Position numbers and translations under genes: made by a program. Positions 26,075-39,081 of a stretch of DNA of 64,000 bases are shown in pieces (within the stretch, counting starts at the first letter, position 1; the number at the start of each line of letters is the position of its first letter). Location: positions 558,001 to 622,000 of the forward strand of contig SIJG01000079.1 in the NCBI GenBank assembly GCA_023374025.1. The letters are read 5' to 3'. Origin of the DNA: Heterodera schachtii. Lineage: Eukaryota > Nematoda > Chromadorea > Rhabditida > Heteroderidae. Under the pieces are notes generated by a model. The model did no database searches. It worked only from the letters and a program-made list of their open reading frames with translations, and was not told the DNA's origin.

Positions 26075-26153
26075 TTTGCTTTTTTATTTGATTGTTTTTT
26101 TTGTTTATGATTTTATCATGCTTTTTTATTTATTTTTGATATATCCATTAAAT

Positions 26154-26322
26154 AGCGAAACTTTAGCTCGTTAATTGTAAATTTCTAATCATGTTTTTTT
26201 CAAATATATTTATTTTGAGTTTTTAATTTAAATTAAAATTTATGGATAGATTTTATCTTATGAAATATTTTTTGCTTTAACAGTTCATTTTAATAATATT
26301 AGTCTGAAATTATCGCGTCGTG
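26154..26322. mobile_element. 169-bp segment inserted in right arm with TA at both borders
   Basis: Compared with the uninterrupted left arm (reverse complement CCATTAAATATGTGAAG), the right arm reads CCATTAAATA, then 169 extra bases, then TATGTGAAG. TA is therefore duplicated at the borders, as after insertion at a TA target. The extra segment shows no clear terminal inverted repeats. Confidence 0.4.
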
Positions 26323-28490
26323 TATGTGAAGCCTCTTAGATCAGCTTTGCTGGCTGCTCTTCAATTAATTTGTATTTTTATGAAATTATCACAAAACATA
26401 TCTTAAAAAATCCTCTTACACCTTTGTTCAATTAAATTATTCTTTATTGTATTATATTTAAATTTGTTTAATACTCATAATACTCATAAATAAGTAATTT
26501 GTATAAAATTATATTTTTTCTGTATTTTGATTGAGAAAATTTTGGCTGAGATGCCATTCCGCTTTATTTATTTTACTTAATTTTGCTCATCATATGCGAA
26601 AAGACAATTTTTTGTTAAGAAATTTGGATTTGGTCCATAGGAATTGTAATTGAAATAAAAATAATTTCTACTATTTATTACTCATTATTAATATTTAAAA
26701 CTTTTCTGTAATCATAAATTTTTTGTTTGTTTGTTTCTTTCTTTACTAAAATAATTTTATCATTTATAATTAATTTTTTATGGATCTGTGTTTTCTGTCC
26801 CTCTATAGTATCAACATTTTGTTATTAAAATATCCATAATTAAAAAAAATTTTCTTGATAATTTTAGCTTTTTTCATTCCGAATTGTATTATTTTATCCT
26901 GATTTTATTCAGCATACCATGCCTGAGCAATTTTATTTCTCCCTTGGATTATAACATTTTTTGAATTGTTTTTGCTTGTTAATAAGTACATTTGAAAAGC
27001 GTTGAAGTTTTGTCTTCTCTTCTTTGTGTCAAGTATTAAATAAGTTTTTCATGTTTAATTTTTTAAATTATCCTTTTATACTTTTTATATTTTTTAAGTT
27101 TCCCATTTTATTCTAAATAACAAGATTTCTAAAACCCAACAAAAAAAAACTATAAAATATAATTGAAATATATTTATAATGAAAATTGAACAATTTGATA
27201 AACAATTATTCGTTTTTTCATAAACTCTGTTATCTTTTAAAATTTATTTGTTTTTAAAGATTTTATGTGTAAATTTTTATAAAAATTTTTTTTGATTTTT
27301 TAATATTTTGATGCTCGAATAGCTATTACTTCGAATTATTCCGATTTATTTAAAGCCAAAATTTTAATTTTAAATATTTTTTCTCTTTTTGGATATATAT
27401 TTTTAAATTATTAAAACAACAATTTTTCTAGTTTGATTATAATACTTAAACAATTATGAAGAAAAATAATATAACTTCAATACATTAAGAAGATTATTTA
27501 GTTTTTTTATTTTTTATGAGATTTATTAAAGGTTTATAATAGTATTTGGGCTACTCGGAGGCTCTTTAATGAATAAAAAACATGCAAATAAATCTAAATT
27601 TGTAATAAAAGATAATTCCTCATTCAATATTTAATTATAAAATTTAATGAAATAAAATTATATAATAATTCTTTTAAAGCCTTAATTTAAAAGATATTAA
27701 TAAATGTATATGATTTCCAACCTTTTATTTTTCAAAAAATAGACGTTCATAGTACGAGAATTAATTTTTGAGAAAAATGTACCAATAATAATATAAAATG
27801 AAAATCAAGGATAAAAAAAAATTAAATGACCTAAAATAAAAACTTTTTCGAACGGTAAAGTGCAATGTAATTAATTCCAAAATTTATTTTCTCCTTTGAA
27901 ATTTATGAAAATAATATATAATAAACACATTAATTCTTAAAACCTGTTTATAAAAAACGATCCATCTGATCGTCATTAAACCCCCTTAATTTGTTGATCG
28001 AAATAAAATCTTACAAAAAATTATAAAATTATACAATTTAATCTTTTTCTATTAAAATGTTATAATTTAATGACAAATTCTAAAAAACATATTCAAAAGC
28101 ATTTATTTAGGTCTCACCACTGATTTTGGATATCATTCATTAATTCTTTCAATTATTTGAGTATTAAAACTGAATAAATTTATAAGTTTTTATAAAATTT
28201 ATAAATTTTTTGTTGAAATTTAGCTTAATTATCATTGAATTTACACAAAATTTTTTGAAAAAGGGTAAAATCAACAAACTGTTGATTTTATATTTCTTTA
28301 CGAAAAATAAAACTGGAATATGAAAATAGAAGATAATAAATGAAATTGTAAAAGATGGAAAAAAGAAAGATAAATTATTAAAGAGGCAGGCCATTTAGTG
28401 TGGCATTGAAATAATATTAAAATGGAAAAACAATGTCAAACTTTTTAAATAAAATAAATTATTATAATAAAAAATAGTATGAAATAAATA

Positions 28491-29147
28491 ATTAAAGTGA
28501 ACCCAATAAAATTCAAAATTTTAATAATAAATAAACAAATAATATAAAAAGCATTTCTTATATATGCTTATTGAATATTCAAAAATTTCAAAAAACAGAA
28601 TTAAATTAAATAATTATATATTCAAGAACAGAAAAAATGTTTAAAAAGAAATTACAAAATAATTATTGCTAGGAGAAATTATTAATAATCGCTTAAAGTC
28701 AACTATTTATTTTAAATATCATAAATATTAAAATTATTGAAAAAACGTTTAAAATAATTGCCAAAAATTGGAAGATATAAAACTTAAAATAATGCTGTAA
28801 TACAAATATACCAATAATCAAAAACCAAATTTTATTTACTTTTTAATTTTAATACAAAATTTTGTTTGTAAACCATAATATTTCCGTGAAATGAAAGTTT
28901 AAAGTTGTGATTTTACTCAAAAACGAAATGATTAATTTTCATAATGAAAATTACTTATTTTCTCAACAAGATAATTAAAATTGCACTATAAGAAGAATTG
29001 CATAAATCTTTAGCAGGTCGTAAATTATTGGAAATAAAAGTTAAAAAATTCTATAATTATGATATAGTATTTATCAAATAATATAAAAAATTAGTTAAAT
29101 TTTTACAGATAATTGAATAAATAAATTTGTAAAAAAAATAAATAAAA
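28491..29147. mobile_element. about 657-bp right-arm-specific insertion
   Basis: The left arm passes directly from GAAATAAATA to TTAGTGTAATTAT (reverse-complement sense, with one extra C), whereas the right arm has about 657 bp between them. AAATAAATA occurs at both borders and could be a 9-bp target duplication, but it is low complexity. The interior has no open frame and no recognisable termini. Confidence 0.35.
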
Positions 29148-29892
29148 TTAGTGTAATTATTATATTTATAAATAAAAGTCATAAAAAACATACATTTTTC
29201 TACAAACAAAAAAATTCTAATATACAAAAATCTTTTTTAAATTTTTTAAATAAACTAAAATCAGAAAAAATGGTTTACTCGGCATGAATTTTTTATAGAA
29301 ATTAAGTTTAGAGGGTTTTTTTTTTATTATATTTGATTTAAAATATTTTTTATCAAAATTTTTTTCTTGTCTGTTATTTTTAATTTTTCTACTATTTTTA
29401 TTTAAATAAATTTCCTTTGCAGTATTTTTAATTCATTTAAAAGCAAACTTTTTAGCAGATTATAATATTTTTATTATTTTTAATCATACAACAATTTGTC
29501 GACGGCAGTAATTAATTCGAAAGAAAATAGAGTTAAAAGAAAATTTAATGTGCTAAGATACAAAAATAAAACCAATTAATTTTTCAATAATAGTACATGC
29601 TTTTTTAAGATAAAAACCTATAGATCATTATTCTTCTGGCCGCAAGCTTTCACAAACTTTGAATAGTCTCTAAATTAGTTTTTTTTATTAATTCCTTACA
29701 AAATTATAGTGTAAGTATTTTCAAATATTTTATTGTAAAAGTTTTATAATTGATTTTTGATAAAGTAATGTACTCATTTTTACGTTTTTAGGTTTTTTGT
29801 TGACTTAAATTTATTATTTTAAATAAAAATAATAATTTTGATCCTATTGTTTGATTTACATTTATTCTTTTAATTCTACACTTAAAAAAGAA

Positions 29893-32800
29893 ACTTCATA
29901 ATCCATTAAATTAATAAGATATTGATTAATAAAATTAAAATCACTTAAAGAGAAGCTTCGTTGGAATTCATTTGCCACTTCACTGAATATATGTTACATT
30001 GTCAAAAACGCGTATTTAATTAACAAAATTTTTCTATGTATTTTAAAATGCATTTCAATTACTAAAAATGTCTTCAGTTAAAAGGTCAAAATTATTAAAT
30101 TTTATGTTACTTTAGATGTTTTTTTTACTTGGATTATATGTTATACAAATTAAAAATTTTATTTTCGTTGTCATAATTTTATTTGAGGATTTATATTATA
30201 ATTATTTCATAAAAAAGTGGAGGGTTTTCTTCCTAAGAAATTAATTTTTTTTATGATTTATTTTCTTTAAAAAATTAATTTTTGATAATTATTAATAAAT
30301 AAGATTTTAATTTTATGTTATTTTAAATTTCACGGAAAAAAATGACCCAACACTCAAATGTATAAAATCAGTTATTTTTAGAAGTCAAAAATCTTTGAGT
30401 AATTTATTTTTGAGAAAGGTACATGTAAAGCATTATTTTGTGTGTTTAAAAAAATATGGGTTTTAATAATTTTAATATGAGAAATTCAAAGTTAAAATTA
30501 AAAATTTTTATTCCAATTGATTCATGTTTTCTTTTAATATTTAATATTTTATTACTCTACTAATTATTCACTTTTACATATTTGGTTAATAATCGTGCAA
30601 AAGACTTGGTGCTTGCATCTGGTTTGTTGACATGCAAAAATTTTTATCACTTAATTTTTCTTTAGATAAATTCTTTGTTCTATTTTGGGCTAATATTCTA
30701 ATATTTTCCTTTTATCCATTGAAACTTTTCCTCATTTATTTGAGTTTTTTCTGCTTTTGAAAATTTATTTTTGTAATAGATTATTTTTTGTTCTCCAATT
30801 ATTTATTTAAAAGAATATTTATTAATCAATTAAATGTAAATATGATCTCATTGATTTTTAATTAATCGTTCAGCTGGGAGTTTTTTCATTTTCTTAATCT
30901 TTCAAATACTTTATTTTGATTGGCAAAGTAAATATTAAATGATAAAAAAGGGTAATTGTTTTTTCAGTTTCATATTAAAAATAATAATTAAATTCGTTGT
31001 AGATTTTTATTAAAAGATATTTAGTTTTACGTTTATGATACCTTGTAATATGAATATTTTCAAAATTCAGTTACCATATTTACTCTTTTTATATGCCCGG
31101 GTATATTATTTTTCAACCCCTCAGAAAGGGGTAGATTATTAGAGACGGTCAGACTAATGGAGACATGGAGATTATTTTTCGATAGATTTAGTGGAAAATT
31201 ATTGAAATACTTATATTTTGAACATTTCTCCAAAAAATGTCATCGCGTCAAAAAAAACATTTTTATTGCATTTTAGCACAATAATAAAATAGATTTTTTG
31301 TGATATTTTAATTTTGATTAAAACATCTTAAATTGATTCTCCCTTAAGATGGAGATGTTGATATAAGATTTTTTGTTTCGAAAACATACCCACTTTGAAT
31401 AATTTAAGCGACAATTATATTGCTAATTTTGATAAGGTAAATTAATATTTATTAAGTGATTTTAAGTTTAATTGAATGTTTCATTATATTGTTTTATTTT
31501 TTCTAATTTTTTTTTGAAACATTTTTATTTCAATTTTTGAATAGAATTTGGATTATTAAAAAATTATATGCGCTTCAAAATAATTTTTAATTATACATAT
31601 ATCACTTAATTTTTATATTTTTAATATTTATTTTCGTTTTCTTTTGAATTTTTTTAAACAGATTTGCGATCAGATTATGTAATCATTCCCGTAAAATAGC
31701 CAATACGTCGTTTTATGCATACATTTTAGTGAATATTCTTTAAGATATTTACTTTTTTATTATCATTAATTCTTGTAAACTATTTATATTTAATAAAATT
31801 TATTTTTTTTGATTCATTTAATTAATCAAAAATATTATTTATGATTTTACCAAGTATTTTCTATTTATTAATTTTACTTTTTATATTCATTCTTTTTAAA
31901 ACCATGCACTTTCTTTATAGCTAAATTAATGTTTTATTCGATAATTTATTCATACTTCCATGTATTTTATTAATTAAATTGTATATTCTATAAAACGATA
32001 TTTTAATTTATGTATTTACAATATGTTGATTAAGTTTTAATCTATTTGATACACATATTGTTGTTTTCCTGACAATATTGCATATTTTTAACAATTATTT
32101 ATTAATTTAATAACTTCATGTTATTGTATAGAATAGATTTACTACTTTTACTCATTTTATATATGGCTTTTCAAAGAAACAACATTTTTGATTTAATAAA
32201 AAAGACGCTCTTTTAAATTGGCAAATATTTAATTATTATTTTCCAATAATTTGTGAATAAAGGTAGATGCTTTTTTGCAGATAAAGATCTAAAGAACATT
32301 TAACTGTCTTTGTATTCTTGTTAGTTAGTCTCTAAATTTATTTAATTTAATAACTGCGTACAAATTATGTTATTGTATTTTCGAATGTTTTAAATTTAAA
32401 ATTTGATATTGGTTTTTTACTAAACAACGAACGAACTCTTTCTTAATTTTTGTTTTTATTTTATATTATTATTTAAAAATACAAATAAATGCTCAAACAA
32501 TTCTTAATTATTTTTTCTTGTGCATATTTAAATTTAAGACTTATTCTTGTAATTGACCGATTTTTGAAAGTTGGTTAAGTTAAATTTACAAAAATAATTT
32601 TGCTCCTTGAACAAAGTCTGAGTTTTTTCATTTAAATTTTTATTAAGGTATTTTGTTAAATTAATATAAAGACATTAATATTTAACAAAATTTAAACAGC
32701 TAATTATATTTTTTCGGCTTTACAATGACTAAAATATTTATTTATTTTATCAGTAAAAAATTTGCACCAAACTTTTAAAATTTAGATTTTATTTATTTAG

Positions 32801-34550
32801 AAGTTTTAAATTTACACGCTTCAAACTTTATTATTCCAGTCTTTTTATTTACAATTTAGCGTGCTTAATTTTATTTTTTATAATTTTTGCTTCTTTGATT
32901 ATTTATTTAAATTTTTTAATTAAAATATTTTCAGATTTATTATTTTGTACATTATAATTTTTTATCAATTGTCGTTTTGCTCCTTAAGAAATATTTTTAA
33001 CTTTTGATCAAAAGATTATATTTTTATTTTTAATATAAAAAAGGCAATGAAAACATCCATTTACATCTCTCAAAGGAATCATTAATTGATAAGAAAAAGT
33101 TTCAATTCGACTTTTCAAAAAAATTTTTATTTTAAAGAATTCATTGTATTATTTAAATAAACATTGAGGTTACATTTATTATTTAAACACAAATCATAGA
33201 ATTTTTATTTAATGTTTTTAATTTAATTTAATGTTTAAAATCAGGTTAAAATACCAAATAATTTTAATTTTTTACTGGTGGAGTAAATGAAAATTATTTA
33301 ATTTTAATTGTATAACAAATTAATATCTAAGAGAAAAATATTAAAAATGCTTTAAGCCAAGTTAATGAATGAATTAAATAATGATGGTTTAAAATTTAGC
33401 GTTTTTCAACAAGCGCAGTATGTAGATCTGCTTAATCAAATCCATTATTTTAATATTTAATTAAATAAAATTTTATGCAATTTTATATGGCAACAACTTA
33501 ACATATTGCTAATAATATTTCGAAAAATATTGTGAATTGAAAAATTAATTAATTAACTCCTAGCACTCTGAGGCCAGCCAACTGTTGTTTTTGGGCCGAC
33601 ATCGAAAAACCACTTTTAAATTATACCATAATAAAAAGGCACTTATAAATTACAATAAATTTAATATATAATTACAGCTAAAAACATTATTAAAATATAA
33701 ATAACAGAATAAGAATCCATAATTTAAAAAAAAGTATTTTAAAAGAAAGAAATTATTATTTTGTAAAATTTTAATATTTGGAAGTACTTAAAGTTAATTC
33801 ATTTTTATTACAATTAGAGTATAAGCATAGAATTTTTTTTATTAAAATAGTAACTACTATAATTGAAATCCAAAATAAATATGCAAAAAAAATATATTTT
33901 AACAAATAACGAATGGATTCAGCCAAAATAATTAAAAATATAACGATTAAAAAAACTTTTACCAACGTTCCACTCTTACCAATTTTCATTACATCAAAAA
34001 TTTGCTTTGATTTTACTATAAATTATTAAACAATTAAATATTATTGCAAAAATAAATTTATTTGCTATGAAATAATAAAAAAAAAAATCATTATAATAAC
34101 TTATTTTAAAATAACTAAATATTTATATAAAATTAAAATTTTATTCACTAATTAATTCTGGGCATAACCAATATAATCAGAAGAGCAACTTAACGCATGT
34201 TATTAATATTTGTATCCTATTCTATAAACTAAAGAAATGATTTTGTATAAATAATTGTAATGCTGCATTAGGTAGATTATTCTATAATTTAATTGTGGGT
34301 ATAAAAATCTGTTTTATGATTTATTTGGGTATCTTCTAACTTGTTTCTTGTTAATCATTAAATTTATTAATTGATTGCCTTTGCCTTTTTTTCTATAACA
34401 AATTAATGTTAATTTTTTTTAATCAGATTTTTTTTGTAGTGCAAATGTTCGTTATTTGTTGTTTTTTCATTAGATTTTTGTTTCATTTTTTATTTAAAAA
34501 CATTTCCCTTTAACTTCACATAAAAATTTTATTTACATATTGAGTAAATT
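29893..34550. other. AT-rich gene-poor stretch
   Basis: No exon is supported. The most notable island is 31090-31260: a 75-codon stop-free plus-strand segment (31049-31276) including ERGRLLETVRLMETWRLFFD, and a CCCCT/AGGGG hairpin near 31117-31133. A stop-free run of this length is not rare in 64 kb. The minus-strand frame at 33771-33989 (72 codons, begins MKIGKSGTLVKVFLIVIFLI) has a hydrophobic stretch but no other support. Confidence 0.35.
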
Positions 34551-36035
34551 AATGTGATTTCTAATTATTGATGGTATTAGCAAATATTTTTGAATTTTTT
34601 AGGTCATTTTTTGCAGTTTTAATTTATTTTTTAATTTACTTTGTAATTCTTTTTGAGAATACTGGTAAAAAAAAAAAATTATTTTGTGTGATCAAAAAGT
34701 TATTGGTTATACTATGAGAACATACTTTATGCAAGTCTTAATTATTTTAATTACAAAAAATAAATTCGTCTTATACGGAGCTTGATGAAAATACAATTTT
34801 TCGTATTAATTATAATAATAAATTTCACCATACGATTTTAGGATTATTTTATAACTAAAATTAATTTAACAAATTGATTAAATATAATTGACATAAACAA
34901 GGTAGATTTTTTAAAGTTATCGTTACTTTTGAATTTTTAAAGACAATTTATTACTTCTTTTAAATGCATTTCTTTGAATAAAAATAAAATTAATTGGATA
35001 TCAATTAATTTTATTGTAATTTAATAAATTATTAGAATTTATTTATTTGTCTTCATAATTGCATATAATATCCAGCATGGAATAATAGATGTTACCTAAA
35101 AAGCGGCGATTCAGTTTGGATAATAAAAAATTAATATTTGCAGTAAATTAAGTAATTTTTGAGTTTTATTTTTATAGCAAAGACCTTCTTTAATATTAAT
35201 TTTTTTATTTGCAGATCGATAGAATAATGAATACAAAAACAAATTATTTTGTTATATTAATTTTGTTTTTTAATAGGGTTGTGTTGGCAATTAGCTGCAA
35301 TTCGTAACTCAATGGTATAAAGTATTTTCTTATTATTCAATTATTCTAATTGCATTCTGTTAAAAAGATTTCATTATATTTAAAATTTCCTATTATCAAG
35401 TCTTTATTTAATTTTTTAATATAAAACTATTGTATTTTTTTAGACACCAAATAATAAAATTTTTAAAATTTGAATAATCCATTAATTATAATGTCTACGT
35501 ATAAATAAATAATATTATATTGCTTTACTTTTGTTATAAAATATGTGATAATCATTTAACTCACCAAAATTAAATTTTTTGATTAAGTTTTACGAGTTTT
35601 GCTCCCAAAAAACGTTAAAAAATTAAATGCCTTTTTTCATGCCTTTTTTGGGGTTTTTGTTAAATATTTTTTTGACTTTCTGAATATGGCGAAGCACAAA
35701 AATAGGGTATGAAAAAATGAAATCTAAAATCAACTGAAAAGATTTTCATCTATAAATAATTCCAAAAATTTAAATATAATAGCCGTTGAGAAGAAAAAAT
35801 AATAAAATTGCAATTAAAGAATTTAATAAACAAAAAATATTTTCAATTTAATATAAAGATGTAAACAACAATGAATAAAAATAATAGGAAATATAAGAAT
35901 AATTATAAATTATAAATGGAATAAAACCACACTAATTAAATGTAAGAAAACTCTGAACAGCAGATGGTGTGGTGTGATGAGAGACCATTGCAAATCACTC
36001 TATGAACTCATGAGACATATAAATAAATAATTCGA
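34551..36035 (+). repeat. dispersed repeat family, copy 1 (about 1.5 kb)
   Basis: Collinear blocks recur at 40943-41667: 34551-35168, 35558-35657 and 35932-36035. Shared landmarks include TTCTAATTATTGATGGTATT, AGCGGCGATTCAGTTTGGAT, TTTACGAGTTTTGCTCCC and CTCTGAACAGCAGATGGTGT. This is the longest copy; the others lack internal parts. No protein or terminal repeats could be recognised, so the element class is unknown. Confidence 0.8.
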
Positions 36036-38815
36036 ATTATGGAGAAAAAAATTAAAAGAATAAAATATTAAGTGAAAATTTTATTTACTAAATATAAGAT
36101 CTGTATAATATTTAATTCACAAAAAAAGATTTTTACAATTGCTCGATTAATTTATTTATTTAATGTAAGTTTTGGTCATTGGGAGTAGATAAAATTAATT
36201 CACGCGATCACAATTGAAATTAATAATTAAAAATTTTTTTATTATACAATTCAAAAATTCATTTAAGATTAAACCAAAGGAACTACGGGTGTAAAAAAAA
36301 AAAAAAATTAAACTGGAAAATAACCGAACCTATAGTTTGATCTTTTAAATTTATTTTTTAAATATTAATTTTTTCATTTTAATTTACAAATAACATTGAT
36401 TTAGATCAAATATAACAGTTTAAAACAAAAACATAATTTAAAAATTAAAAGAACAATAACAACGAAATTTCAATAATGTACTAATAAAGGAATAAAGTAA
36501 AATTTTTTAGGCACCAGAAACGATGTCCATGTCAACGGTCTTAGCAACATTTTTGCCATGAATATGGATTAATGAAAAGGTGACAAATAACTGACATTAT
36601 GGAATTTAATAAAGCTTTAAGGTTATGAAATAACTTAAAATTCATAATGAAAAAAAATAATTGAAATATTGTACGCAGCTTATAAGCTCGCATAAAACAA
36701 ACTAATAACAAATTATCAAATCTTTAATTGTAAAATGAAAAGTGAAACTAATCAAAATGTAAGTCATTATCAAAATGACCAAAATGATTTTAATTTGGCT
36801 GATGCAATTTGCATTGATCAGAATGACCAATATAATGGATGGCAAGCAAAAATGACAAATTGCTTAAAATGAAAACAGTCTAGGGACGCGGGTTTAAATT
36901 GTTTAAATTTTTATAACAAATAGAAAAATTGATTTTGTTATATTTAAATAAAAATTCAATAACAAAATAAAAAAATAAATGAAAATATTTTCTTCAAAAA
37001 AGCAATAATATAATAAGATGGAAATAATAATTAATCTTCTTATTTTTAAGTTTCATAATAAACCAAACTTTATCACTTGAACATGTTATCAGCATATTAA
37101 AATTCATAAATGCCTTACTGAGATAACATTTTTGAAAAGATTAATTAAAATATTAAACAAACTAATATGAATAATTGAAGAGGAACAAATTGACGCACAA
37201 ATTTAAGTAAATACGATTACGAATAATTTTAGTATTAGTCAAAAATAAAATTTAATTTCATCGTTTTATCTTTTTTTTCTATAAATAAATAATTATTTTA
37301 TCGAATTTTTGGAAATTCATAAGACCTGTTCAATGGCATTACTTATTTTCTGAAAATCGAATAATTTAAATATTTCAACGTTCTAAATTTCCAAAACTTA
37401 TTTGATTCCACTTTTAATAACCATAATCATTTAAAATGCGATTAATAATAACTATTATTCTTTCATCCGTTCTTTTTTCAAATATTTTATTTTAAATTTT
37501 TTTATTACAATAAGTTTTTTGTTTCCACTTCATTTATTTAATAAAAATTTATTATTAAACTAAATGAACATTGCAAACAGTCTTATTTTCAATTAATTCA
37601 AATGCTTTTTTATTATTTAAATTTATTTTTTTATCTTAATGATCCTTTTTTGCAAATAATTTGTGTATTATACTTAAATTTTGGAAATTATTTAAGAATT
37701 TTGATAAAATTCAGCTTTACTGAATATACTTAGAATTAATAACAAAAAATGTTGTGTAAAAAACTATTTTCTTAAATAATTTTTTTTTTTGCTTTTTTTG
37801 ATTATTATTTAGATAAGTTTTTGTGTATTTTATAAGACAATATTTTATGGTAATATCATATTATGTTTCGTTTATTATGATTTTCGTAATTTTTTATTAC
37901 TTTTTCTAGATTTTAAGTAGCTGAATCAAGTTGACCATGAGATTAATGTATGAATTGAAATTATTACTTAATTTATTTATTTAAATTCATTATGAAATAT
38001 TTATATGAATCTTCCTTCAGCATTATTAATTTATCCAATGTTCAAAAGATAAAACTAATTATAAATTTAATTATATGTTATTTTTAGAATCATTTTAGGC
38101 TCCTTATGATAAATTAATATTCAAAACTAAGCAATTAATATATCATAGCCACAACTAAGACAGTAATGCGTTGACACTTTATTTAAAATTTTAATGGTTT
38201 GGTATGCTATTTAGCTATGGGATGGTACTTAAATATTTCATATAAACAAATGGGTGATAGGAAATTAATTAACAACGTTAAATTTAACAATTTATAAATA
38301 TTTGTAATCAAACTTTCATATGGCTTAGAACAAAGTAAACCGTACTCGAATATCGTATCAAAGAGTTCAATAGAAAAAAAAAACAAATGAATAGACAAAT
38401 AGACAAAACGATAATCATAAAAAAAGTAAGCGGAATTTTTGATCCTTTTTTGAATAAAATCCACTCTTTACTGCATATAATTTATTTTTTGAAATGCAAC
38501 GTTGCTCGTAATTGCCTTTGATTTTTTAAACTCAAATAGAAAAAAACAGGGCTGCCAGATGAAAATTATCATTTTCCCATAGAAATTTTTTCAGCTTTGA
38601 GCAATTTTTTGAGAAAAAAATAAGTTTTGAGTGCCCGGCGCTGGAGGGAAAATTTGAAATTTTGACTATTTTTACAGATTTTCACTGAAAATTGGCCATA
38701 AAAATGCCTTATGAGTTTTTAGTTAATTGTATATAAAAATGTTTATTATAAAAAAATAAAAAGCACCTAAAATTATTATTATGAATAATATAAAAGATTT
38801 TGGCTATATGGTATA
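36036..38815. other. AT-rich stretch without a supported gene
   Basis: One less AT-rich patch at about 36510-36570 is open in several frames on both strands (see rejected items). A cluster of ATGACCAAAATG-like motifs occurs at 36755-36860. The 85-aa minus-strand frame at 38207-38464 has no support. Confidence 0.35.
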
Positions 38816-38829
38816 AGGCAAAAATTGAA

Positions 38830-38945
38830 AAACCCCAACCCCGACCCCGAACAATTTGGTCAACTCTGACCCCGACCCAGACCTTGCTGACCCCTACGAC
38901 CCCGAATTGGGACTTTTTCAACCCCGACGGTCGGAGTCGCAACCC
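38830..38945. repeat. G/C-rich degenerate tandem repeat (GGGGTCGG-like on minus strand)
   Basis: The plus strand reads AACCCCAACCCCGACCCCGA and continues with irregular CCCCGAC/CCCGACC units to about 38945. The minus strand has closely spaced runs of three or four G, so it could form quadruplex-type structures. It is a sharp compositional anomaly within AT-rich DNA. Overlapping 76-77-codon frames on both strands are products of the repeat and are not genes. Confidence 0.65.
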
Positions 38946-39057
38946 TAATTTAAAACCAAAATTTGTTAAATATTTGGGTAATTTAAATAAATATTTTCAT
39001 TTTTTTAATATTATATTTTCTGTTGTATAATTAATATGAAATCCAATGTAATAGACT

Positions 39058-39081
39058 TTTATTATTATTATTATTATTATA
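39058..39081. repeat. (ATT)n microsatellite
   Basis: About seven to eight tandem ATT trinucleotides in an otherwise mixed AT-rich region. Confidence 0.8.

Larger units (their letters stand above)
26075..29823 (-). repeat. right arm of about 3-kb imperfect inverted repeat
   Basis: Matches the left arm in reverse. It is longer because of right-only sequence at 26154-26322 (169 bp) and 28491-29147 (about 657 bp). A long transcript through both arms would fold into a hairpin of about 3 kb. There is no supported coding sequence in it. Confidence 0.93.

Noticed and set aside
23520..28394. Two identical 76-codon open frames in opposite orientation (23520-23750 and 28164-28394)
   Set aside because: They are identical because they lie in the arms of the inverted repeat; composition is Phe/Ile/Lys noise and no motif is visible.
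36510..36600. Minus-strand reading AKTVDMDIVSGA with a look of the histone H4 segment KTVTAMDVVYAL
   Set aside because: Only about 11 residues match with a gap, upstream H4 sequence is absent, and two other frames through the same patch are also open, so chance is likely.
38709..39030. Overlapping 76-77-codon frames on both strands
   Set aside because: Generated by the GC-rich degenerate repeat, with Pro/Thr/Asn or Gly/Val/Arg strings from the repeat units.
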